Positions 57,901 through 64,000 of a stretch of DNA of 64,000 nt are shown piece by piece. The position numbers and the translations under genes are program-made. The first letter of the stretch is position 1. Each line of letters starts with the position of its first letter. The stretch is from Aalborgiella sp031424795. Its GTDB lineage: Bacteria > Pseudomonadota > Gammaproteobacteria > Burkholderiales > Burkholderiaceae_C. The stretch is taken from contig JANPIC010000056.1 in assembly GCA_031424795.1 (NCBI GenBank), positions 11,265 to 75,264 on the forward strand, read 5' to 3'. The notes beneath the pieces are model-generated. The model was not told the origin of the DNA. It did no database searches and worked only from the letters and a program-made list of their open reading frames with translations.

Positions 57901-59168
57901 TGGAGTCTTGCTTGTCAAATTTTGAGTCTATTCCTAGCGCAGCACCGGCAGCCAGACATTCAAGGCAAGCCAACGTGGTTTGGGGCTCGCGGATCGTGAC
58001 TGTGGGCGGAAATGCGCCAGTTCGTGTTCAGTCTATGACCAATACGGATACGGTAGATGCAATTGGCACAGCCATTCAAATCAAAGAACTAGCATTGGCT
58101 GGGTCAGAAATGGTGCGTATCACGGTCAATACGCCCGAAGCCGCCCAACAAGTTCCCTACATTCGCGAGCAACTTGATCGCATGGGCATTGATGTGCCGC
58201 TGATCGGTGACTTTCATTACAACGGACACCGTTTATTAACCGATTTTCCAGATTGCGCGCAAGCACTGTCAAAGTACCGCATCAACCCAGGTAACGTTGG
58301 GAAGGGTGATAAAAAAGACAAACAATTCGGTCAAATGATTGAAGCGGCCATTCGTTGGAACAAAGCCGTCCGCATTGGTGTGAATTGGGGTAGTTTGGAT
58401 CAAGAGTTGTTGGCTAGTTTGATGGATGCCAATGGGCAAAGAGCCGAGCCTTGGGATGTCAAGCAAGTGATGTATGAAGCTTTGGCGACTTCAGCCATCG
58501 ACTCCGCAAAATTGGCTGAGAGCATGGGCTTGAGCGGCAATCAAATCATTTTGTCGTGCAAGGTCAGTGGCGTGCAAGATTTGATTTCAGTCTATCGTGG
58601 TCTGTCCAAGCGTTGCGACTACGCACTTCACCTTGGTTTGACAGAGGCGGGCATGGGTACAAAAGGCACAGTTGCATCCGCTACTGCTTTGTCAATACTG
58701 CTTCAAGAGGGTATTGGCGACACCATTCGCGTTTCTTTAACCCCGCAGCCTGGAGAGGCACGCACCCAAGAGGTCGTGATTGCATCCGAAATATTGCAAT
58801 CCATTGGCTTACGCAGTTTTGTACCTAGCGTGACGGCGTGCCCAGGCTGTGGTCGAACGACGAGCACGACTTTCCAAGAATTGACTAAACAAATCGATGA
58901 TTTCTTGCGTGAGAAGATGCCAGTATGGAAAAACCAATATCCTGGTGTTGAGAAAATGAAAGTGGCAGTGATGGGCTGTATCGTTAATGGTCCAGGTGAG
59001 AGTAAGCACGCCGATATTGGTATCAGCTTACCTGGAACAGGCGAAGCGCCTGCTGCCCCTGTTTATATAGATGGTGAAAAAAACGTGACTTTGCGTGGCG
59101 AAGGTATTGCGCAAGAGTTTCAAGTCATCGTCGAAAAATACATTGAAAATCGTTATGGCAAAAAGTGA
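57897..59168 (+). CDS. ispG: 4-hydroxy-3-methylbut-2-enyl diphosphate synthase (flavodoxin)
   Basis: Penultimate MEP pathway enzyme, a 4Fe-4S reductase of MEcPP. TIM-barrel motifs APVRVQSMTNTDTVD and FHYNGHRLLTDFPDCAQAL; cluster cysteines in VTACPGCGRTTSTTF and MGCIVNGPGESKHADIGIS. The length of 423 is typical of proteobacteria. ATGA overlap with rodZ. dxr of the same pathway is at 570. Confidence 0.97.
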   Translation: MMESCLSNFESIPSAAPAARHSRQANVVWGSRIVTVGGNAPVRVQSMTNTDTVDAIGTAIQIKELALAGSEMVRITVNTPEAAQQVPYIREQLDRMGIDVPLIGDFHYNGHRLLTDFPDCAQALSKYRINPGNVGKGDKKDKQFGQMIEAAIRWNKAVRIGVNWGSLDQELLASLMDANGQRAEPWDVKQVMYEALATSAIDSAKLAESMGLSGNQIILSCKVSGVQDLISVYRGLSKRCDYALHLGLTEAGMGTKGTVASATALSILLQEGIGDTIRVSLTPQPGEARTQEVVIASEILQSIGLRSFVPSVTACPGCGRTTSTTFQELTKQIDDFLREKMPVWKNQYPGVEKMKVAVMGCIVNGPGESKHADIGISLPGTGEAPAAPVYIDGEKNVTLRGEGIAQEFQVIVEKYIENRYGKK

Positions 59169-60444
59169 CAAGCTAGTAGCTGTCAAAGGCATGAATGACA
59201 TTTTGCCGCCGGACTCAGCGCGTTGGGAATGGTTTGAGGCGCATGTGCGCGATGTGATGGCTGGCAGTGCTTATCGCAATATTCGCACGCCGATTGTTGA
59301 GCCGACTGCCTTGTTTGTGCGCGGTACAGGCGAAACGACAGACATTGTTGAAAAAGAGATGTACTCTTTTGAAGACCGCCTAAATGGCGAGCAGCTGACT
59401 TTGCGTCCAGAAAACACGCCTGGCGTTGTGCGAGCAGCGATTGAGCACAACCTCACCTACGAAGGCGGCAAGCGCTTGTATTACATGGGCCCCATGTTTA
59501 GACATGAGCGCCCACAACGCGGCCGTTATCGTCAGTTTTACCAACTCGGTGCAGAGGCCTTGGGCTTTGCTGGGCCTGAAGTGGATGTGGAATTGATGTT
59601 GTTGGTCGATCAAATCTTCAAACGCGTCGGCGTAAAAAATGTTCGCGTTGAAATCAACAGTCTTGGTATTCCGTCAGAACGTCAAACGCACCGCGCGGCC
59701 CTGATCAATTATTTTCAACAAAACACTGATTTGCTTGATGCTGATGCCCAGCGGCGCTTGCACACCAACCCGTTACGCATTTTGGACACTAAAAATCCAG
59801 CCATGCAAGCGATGGTGCAAGGCGCACCGCAATTGTTGAGTTTTTTGGGTGAATCATCACTAAAACATTTGGAAACAGTGCAGCGGTTGCTTACTGCGTG
59901 CAACGTTCCTTGGATGGTCAATCCAAGATTGGTTCGTGGCCTAGACTACTACAGCCACACTGTTTTTGAGTTCATCACGACAGAGCTGGGCGCTCAAGGC
60001 ACGCTTTGTGGCGGTGGACGCTACGACGGCTTGTTTGAGATTCTAGGCGGTAAGCCAACGCCAGCAGTTGGTTGGGGTATGGGCGTTGAGCGCGTGCTAG
60101 AGCTACTCAAAGAGCAGTCTATTGAAGCGTCTAATACTGTTTTAGACGCATACGCGATTGTTCCAGACTTGGCTGATTCCATGCAGGTTGCACCTGTGCT
60201 GCAACAACTGCGTGCCCAAGGTATCAGCATACAAATGCATGCAACGGCAGATGGTGCAGCTGGTGCGATGAAGAGCCAATTCAAAAAAGCGGACGCCAGT
60301 GGCGCACGTTATGCCTTGGTGTTTGGCGCTGAAGAATTAGCTAAACAGCAAGTTGCCGTGAAATCTTTACGCGACGGGCAAGGCGCGCAAACGCTGCAGT
60401 CTTTAGAATCCGTAGAATCATGGGCTAAAACCTTAACGGTTTAA
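59155..60444 (+). CDS. hisS: Histidyl-tRNA synthetase
   Basis: Class II aminoacyl-tRNA synthetase. Conserved GMNDILPPDSARWEWFE at the N-terminus, motif 2 PMFRHERPQRGRYRQFYQLG, histidine-binding LVRGLDYYSHTVFEF and GGGRYDGLFE, motif 3 PAVGWGMGVERVLELL, and a C-terminal anticodon domain (YAIVPDLADSMQVAPVLQQL). ATG at 59155 is chosen because conserved sequence begins right after MAKSDKLVAVKG; a GTG at 59095 would lie inside ispG. It overlaps ispG by 14 bases. The length is 429. Confidence 0.97.
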   Translation: MAKSDKLVAVKGMNDILPPDSARWEWFEAHVRDVMAGSAYRNIRTPIVEPTALFVRGTGETTDIVEKEMYSFEDRLNGEQLTLRPENTPGVVRAAIEHNLTYEGGKRLYYMGPMFRHERPQRGRYRQFYQLGAEALGFAGPEVDVELMLLVDQIFKRVGVKNVRVEINSLGIPSERQTHRAALINYFQQNTDLLDADAQRRLHTNPLRILDTKNPAMQAMVQGAPQLLSFLGESSLKHLETVQRLLTACNVPWMVNPRLVRGLDYYSHTVFEFITTELGAQGTLCGGGRYDGLFEILGGKPTPAVGWGMGVERVLELLKEQSIEASNTVLDAYAIVPDLADSMQVAPVLQQLRAQGISIQMHATADGAAGAMKSQFKKADASGARYALVFGAEELAKQQVAVKSLRDGQGAQTLQSLESVESWAKTLTV

Positions 60445-60524
60445 GCTAAATCATTAGGCTTTATTAAAATCCAAAGCGCCGTATTTTTGTATTTCACATT
60501 CATTTTTTATAAATAAGTATTTTT

Positions 60525-61235
60525 ATGGCAAACCATCTCGACCTAGAAGAACAAGAACAATTAGACCAATTCAAGCATTTTTGGAACCAGTACGGCAACC
60601 TCATTACTTGGGTGTTGATTGCGGTTTTAGGCTCTTTTGCTGCTTGGAATGCTTACGAATACTGGCAGCGCACCCAAGCGGCTCAAGCTGCAGCGATGTT
60701 TGATGAAGTTGAACGCAGCATTGCAACTGGCGATGTAGCCAAGGTTGAGCGTGCATTGTCAGACATGAATTCAAAATTCGGCTCTAGCCCATATGCACAA
60801 CAAGCCGGTTTGCTGGCTGCTAAGACTTTTTACGAAAAAGGCAATCTTGATGCGAGCAAGAAAGCCTTGGCTACCGTTGCTGAGAAATCATCTGACGTTG
60901 GTTACCAAGCCATTGCTAAGTTGCGCTTGGCAAGTGCGCTGATTGAAGGCAAAAACTACGACGATGCGTTGAAACAATTGTCTGGTGCTTATCCAAAAGA
61001 ATTCGAACCTATGGCGGCTGACCGTCGTGGCGATGTGCTGGCTTTGCAGGGCAAACCTGCGGAAGCAAAAGCTGAATACGTTAAAGCCTACAAGGGTTTT
61101 GACGACAAATCAGGCTATCGCCGTTTGGTTGAAGTTAAGTTGAATGCCTTAGGCGGCGACCCAGTTACCAACCCTGTTACCAGCGCAGCAACTGAGGTGG
61201 CCGCTAAAGATGCGGTGGTGGAGCAGAAAAAATGA
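60525..61235 (+). CDS. yfgM: YfgM-like TPR membrane protein
   Basis: Ancillary SecYEG-associated protein with a cytoplasmic N-terminus (EEQEQLDQFKHFWNQYGN), one membrane helix (LITWVLIAVLGSFAAWNAY) and a periplasmic TPR-like region (FYEKGNLDASKKALATVAEK, GYQAIAKLRLASALIEGKNY). The length of 236 is normal. Gene order hisS-yfgM-bamB-der is conserved. Overlaps bamB by four bases. Confidence 0.92.
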   Translation: MANHLDLEEQEQLDQFKHFWNQYGNLITWVLIAVLGSFAAWNAYEYWQRTQAAQAAAMFDEVERSIATGDVAKVERALSDMNSKFGSSPYAQQAGLLAAKTFYEKGNLDASKKALATVAEKSSDVGYQAIAKLRLASALIEGKNYDDALKQLSGAYPKEFEPMAADRRGDVLALQGKPAEAKAEYVKAYKGFDDKSGYRRLVEVKLNALGGDPVTNPVTSAATEVAAKDAVVEQKK

Positions 61236-62389
61236 AATTAGGCAATGTCGTCGACAGATGTGCTAAGCGAGCTGCGCTTTGTTTAACTGCGGGTTTGCTG
61301 GTTGCTTGCGCTGGTGGTGGTGACAAAGCCAAGCCGGCTGAGCTTGCCACCAATGCGCCAAAGCTAGGCGTTCGCTTGGCTTGGACGGCACGTGTGGGTG
61401 CGGTAAATTTCCCGTTAGATATTGCAGTAACCAGTGCAAATAATGCCACAGGTGCTATTGTTAGTGTAGCAAGTGGCGATGGCATTGTTGCAAGTTTTGA
61501 TGCTGCAAGTGGGCGTGAATTGTGGCGTGCGCAGGCTGGAAAAGCGTTAGCGGCGGGCGTTGGCTCTGATGCTGGCTTTGCAGCAGTTGTCACGATTTCA
61601 AATGAATTGATCACATTTGATAAGGGTCGAGAAGTTTGGCGACAAAAATTGGGTACTTCAAGCTATACCGCGCCCTTGGTTGCTGGTGGCAAGGTGTTTG
61701 TTTTAGGTGCTGATCTTGCGATTTCTGCCTTTGAATTGGCAGATGGCAAAAAGCTGTGGTCACAGAAGAAGTCAACCGAGGCTTTGACCTTGCGTCAATC
61801 TGGCGTTTTGCTGATGGTGTCTGATACCTTGGTTTCAAGCGCTTCGGGTCGTTTGTTGGGTATCAACCCGTTGGATGGCAACGTCCGCTGGAGCACGCCA
61901 ATTGCTACAGCACGTGGCACAAACGAGATTGAGCGCTTGGTCGATCTGGTAGGTCGCGTATCTAACAATAGCGAGGTTGTGTGCGCACGGGCTTACCGCG
62001 TCAGCGTTGGCTGTGTCAATACCCTGCGCGGTAATTTGTTGTGGACCAAACCAGCCGTGGGGCAGGAGGGCGTTCAAGGCGATGCTCGTACCCTGTTTGG
62101 CGCAGAATCAGATGGCAAAGTCATTGCTTGGAACCGCGGTAATGGTGAGCGCTTGTGGCAGACTGAGCAGTTGCTTAACCGCAATTTGTCCGCCCCAGCC
62201 GTGCTGGAAAAGGCGATTGCCGTGGGAGACAGCACAGGATGGGTGCATTTCCTGTCTAAAACGGACGGTTCACCGCTGAACCGCTTGGCGACGGACGGCT
62301 CTGCCATGGCTGTTGCGCCAGTGGTTGTCGGTAATACGCTGGTAGTGGTTACACGCAATGGTGGCGTTTTTGGGTTTACAGCAGAGTAA
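61232..62389 (+). CDS. bamB: Outer membrane assembly lipoprotein BamB
   Basis: Beta-propeller lipoprotein of the BAM complex that helps barrel substrates reach BamA. Lipobox LLVACAGGGDKAKP with Cys near residue 28. PQQ-like repeats with Trp: GRELWRAQAGKALAAG, GREVWRQKLGTSSYTAP, GKKLWSQKKSTEALTLRQSG, GNVRWSTPIATARGTNEIER and NGERLWQTEQLLNRNLSAP. The length of 385 is typical. ATGA-type overlap with yfgM. Confidence 0.95.
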   Translation: MKLGNVVDRCAKRAALCLTAGLLVACAGGGDKAKPAELATNAPKLGVRLAWTARVGAVNFPLDIAVTSANNATGAIVSVASGDGIVASFDAASGRELWRAQAGKALAAGVGSDAGFAAVVTISNELITFDKGREVWRQKLGTSSYTAPLVAGGKVFVLGADLAISAFELADGKKLWSQKKSTEALTLRQSGVLLMVSDTLVSSASGRLLGINPLDGNVRWSTPIATARGTNEIERLVDLVGRVSNNSEVVCARAYRVSVGCVNTLRGNLLWTKPAVGQEGVQGDARTLFGAESDGKVIAWNRGNGERLWQTEQLLNRNLSAPAVLEKAIAVGDSTGWVHFLSKTDGSPLNRLATDGSAMAVAPVVVGNTLVVVTRNGGVFGFTAE

Positions 62390-62445
62390 AATAGATATTC
62401 TGGCTATCTTCTAGCCATTTCAGCTGAAATAATAAGAAAAATAAT

Positions 62446-63798
62446 ATGAAACCCGTTCTAGCACTTGTCGGCCGCCCCAATGTCGGCAAATCTACCCTGT
62501 TTAACCGCTTGACCAAGACGCGCGACGCCATCGTTGCAGATTTCGCAGGTTTGACGCGTGACCGCCACTACGGCAACGGTAAGCAAGGCAAACTCGAATA
62601 CATTGTCATCGACACAGGCGGTTTCGAGCCAGATGCCGAAACTGGCATTTACAAAGAAATGGCCAAACAAACCCGCCAAGCTGTGGCTGAGGCGGATGTG
62701 GTCATCTTCATGCTCGACGCTCGTTCTGGTGTGTGCGCACAAGACCATGACATAGCCAAATACCTGCGAAAACTAGGCAAAACATGCCTTTTGGTGGCCA
62801 ACAAAGCTGAAGGGATGACCAACAGCCACCAGTTGGGTGAGTTTTTTGAGCTGGGTTTGGGCGATGTGCATGGTATTTCGGCCTCTCACGGCCAAGGCAC
62901 GCGTGAATTGGTTGATTTGGCATTCCACACTTTGCAAGTAGGTGCGCCTGAAGCTGAGGAAGAAATAGACAACGGCGCTATCAAACTTGCAGTAGCAGGT
63001 CGTCCCAATGTCGGTAAGTCAACCTTAATCAACACTTGGCTTGGTGAAGAGCGCTTGGTCGCCTTTGACTTGCCTGGTACGACGCGCGACGCTATTTCTG
63101 TGCCTTTTGAGCGTGATGGCCAGCTGTTTGAGTTGATTGACACGGCGGGTCTGCGTCGCAAAGGCCAAGTTTTTGAGGCGATTGAGAAGTTTTCAGTCGT
63201 TAAAACCCTGCAGGCCATTGCCACGGCCAACGTTGTTTTGCTGTTGATTGACGCAGAGCAGGGCGTGACAGATCAAGACGCACACATAGCTGGTTACATC
63301 TTAGAAAGCGGCCGTGCGGTGGTGATTGCCATCAACAAGTGGGATGCAGTCGATTCTTATCAGCGCGACTTGGTGCAGCGGTCGATTGAAACGCGTTTGT
63401 CCTTTTTGAAATTTGCTGAATTGCACTTCATTTCCGCCAAAAAACGCCAAGGTTTAGGCCCCGTTTGGACCTCCATTGCCAAAGCGCACCGTTCCGCCAC
63501 CATCAAAATGACCACACCGGTTTTGACGCGTTTGCTTCTAGAGGCGACCCAATTCCAAAGCCCAGAACGTGCCGGTATGTTCCGCCCCAAGCTGCGTTAC
63601 GCGCATCAAGGCGGTATGAACCCGCCTGTGATTGTGGTTCATGGCAACTCGCTGGAGCATGTCTCTGCCTCGTACAAGCGCTTTTTAGAAGGGCGTTTCC
63701 GTAAAGAATTCAAACTGGTGGGCACGCCGCTGCGTATTGAGATGAAAACCAGCACCAATCCGTATGCCGGCAAAGAAAGTAACCGCGTTAGAGAGTAA
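62446..63798 (+). CDS. der: GTPase Der (EngA)
   Basis: Ribosome assembly GTPase with two tandem G domains and a KH-like end. First domain: G1 GRPNVGKSTLFNRL, G3 DTGGFEPD, G4 NKAEG. Second domain (from about residue 180): GRPNVGKSTLINTWLGEERL, DTAGLRRKGQVFEA, NKWDAVD. The KH-like region includes LRYAHQGGMNPPVIVVHGNS and RFRKEFKLVGTPLRIE. The length of 450 is standard. In relatives hfq usually follows; here a repeat and a lipoprotein gene do. Confidence 0.97.
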   Translation: MKPVLALVGRPNVGKSTLFNRLTKTRDAIVADFAGLTRDRHYGNGKQGKLEYIVIDTGGFEPDAETGIYKEMAKQTRQAVAEADVVIFMLDARSGVCAQDHDIAKYLRKLGKTCLLVANKAEGMTNSHQLGEFFELGLGDVHGISASHGQGTRELVDLAFHTLQVGAPEAEEEIDNGAIKLAVAGRPNVGKSTLINTWLGEERLVAFDLPGTTRDAISVPFERDGQLFELIDTAGLRRKGQVFEAIEKFSVVKTLQAIATANVVLLLIDAEQGVTDQDAHIAGYILESGRAVVIAINKWDAVDSYQRDLVQRSIETRLSFLKFAELHFISAKKRQGLGPVWTSIAKAHRSATIKMTTPVLTRLLLEATQFQSPERAGMFRPKLRYAHQGGMNPPVIVVHGNSLEHVSASYKRFLEGRFRKEFKLVGTPLRIEMKTSTNPYAGKESNRVRE

Positions 63799-63819
63799 TC
63801 TCTTTTTGGAGGCGTGAAT

Positions 63820-63876
63820 ATGCCTATAGCCGGCGTATTTATTGCCTTATTAGCTATAGAAATCATAGTAAGAATT
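63820..63876 (+). repeat. Dispersed repeat after der
   Basis: ATGCCTATAGCCGGCGTATT, TATTGCCTTATTAGCTATAG, AAATCATAGTAAGAATT. Full-length forward copy between der and a lipoprotein gene. Confidence 0.85.
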
Positions 63877-63888
63877 ACCCTTAATTGA
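63820..63888 (+). CDS. Possible 22-residue hydrophobic peptide encoded by the repeat
   Basis: ATG at 63820 has GGAGG at 63808-63812, seven bases upstream. The frame reads MPIAGVFIALLAIEII and four further residues plus a polar end (TLN-like) before TGA at 63886-63888. The next gene starts at 63890, one base later, so it could serve as a translational coupler. This is the same frame the element uses when inside genes. It may be chance. Confidence 0.3.
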   Translation: MPIAGVFIALLAIEIIVRITLN

Positions 63889-63889
63889 T

Positions 63890-64000
63890 ATGAAGACAAT
63901 CAAGCCGACCCAAACGCCAACGTATAAAACGCCTTTGACGGCATGGGTGATGGCACTAAGTTTGACTTTGACAGCCTGCGGTGGTGGCGGTTCATCGACC
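63890..64000 (+). CDS. Start of an exported lipoprotein gene (partial at window edge)
   Basis: ATG at 63890 opens MKTIKPTQTPTYKTPLTAWV, then MALSLTLTACGGGGSST, a lipoprotein signal with lipid-attachment Cys followed by a Gly/Ser linker. The function cannot be told because the rest lies outside the window. It replaces the hfq gene expected after der. Confidence 0.7.
   Translation, partial: MKTIKPTQTPTYKTPLTAWVMALSLTLTACGGGGSST

Noticed and set aside
61437..61497. Possible repeat copy in bamB (around AATGCC...GCTATTGTTAGTGTAGCA)
   Set aside because: Only partial similarity and normal BamB sequence can explain it; too weak to call.
1..64000. tRNA, rRNA, CRISPR, prophage or insertion sequence
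   Set aside because: No cloverleaf-like genes, regularly spaced direct repeats, transposase or phage proteins were seen; direct search software could still find a short one.

Overview
The window is a contiguous piece of a betaproteobacterial chromosome, most likely order Burkholderiales and probably Comamonadaceae-like. Evidence: the gene orders cdsA-dxr-rseP-bamA-skp-lpxD-fabZ-lpxA-lpxB-rnhB, greA-DUF4149-yhbY-rlmE-ftsH-folP-glmM, sucA-sucB-lpd-zapE and ndk-rlmN-pilW-rodZ-ispG-hisS-yfgM-bamB-der, a structured leader in front of sucA of the kind known from Burkholderiales, and short dispersed repeats. Base composition is moderate and uneven by eye: carAB and the arsenic operon are GC-richer, the pst/ppx area is AT-richer. 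No rRNA, tRNA, CRISPR, transposase or prophage gene was seen.

Layout. 1-10950: envelope biogenesis operon (phospholipid, isoprenoid, outer membrane assembly, lipid A), ending in rnhB and a SpoU-type RNA methylase. 10951-22507: carAB, greA, a DUF4149 membrane protein, yhbY (reversed), rlmE, ftsH, folP and glmM. 22534-23208: a glutathione transferase. 23296-26271 (minus): a compact arsenic operon, arsR - unknown ATP-grasp protein - aquaporin - arsC, with no ArsB or Acr3 pump visible. 26336-39505: a phosphate-starvation island. A four-unit PHO box precedes an OlsB-like acyltransferase, a PlcP-like metallophosphoesterase and an Agt-like glycosyltransferase, followed by sixA, an H1-like/ribbon-helix-helix protein, ppx and ppk2. 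Facing PHO boxes lie between ppk2 and pstS, and pstSCAB-phoU-phoB-phoR follows. 39533-46459: sucA (with leader RNA), sucB, lpd, zapE. 46480-54201: a coiled-coil exported protein, a PP2C phosphatase, a DinG-like helicase, bamD, rluD, scpB and rluB. 54508-63798: ndk to der. The window ends inside a new lipoprotein gene.

How it works together. The phosphate island combines sensing (PstSCAB/PhoU/PhoR/PhoB), uptake, polyphosphate turnover (Ppx, Ppk2) and, by inference, replacement of phospholipids with phosphorus-free lipids (OlsB, PlcP, Agt). The arsenic operon resembles the arsR-aqpS-arsC arrangement in which ArsC makes arsenite and an aquaglyceroporin lets it out, with an added ATP-grasp enzyme of unknown role.

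The most unusual sequence-level signal is a repeat of about 50-57 bp. Its core reads roughly CTCTAGCCGGCGTATTTATT, then GCC, a short variable link, then GCTATTGAAAATATAGCAAA. It occurs between genes and also in frame inside several conserved genes (a SpoU methylase, DUF4149, aquaporin, folP, sucB, with degenerate matches in dxr and lpxB). In forward insertions the same reading frame is used each time. This is reminiscent of the protein-coding palindromic elements of Rickettsia.
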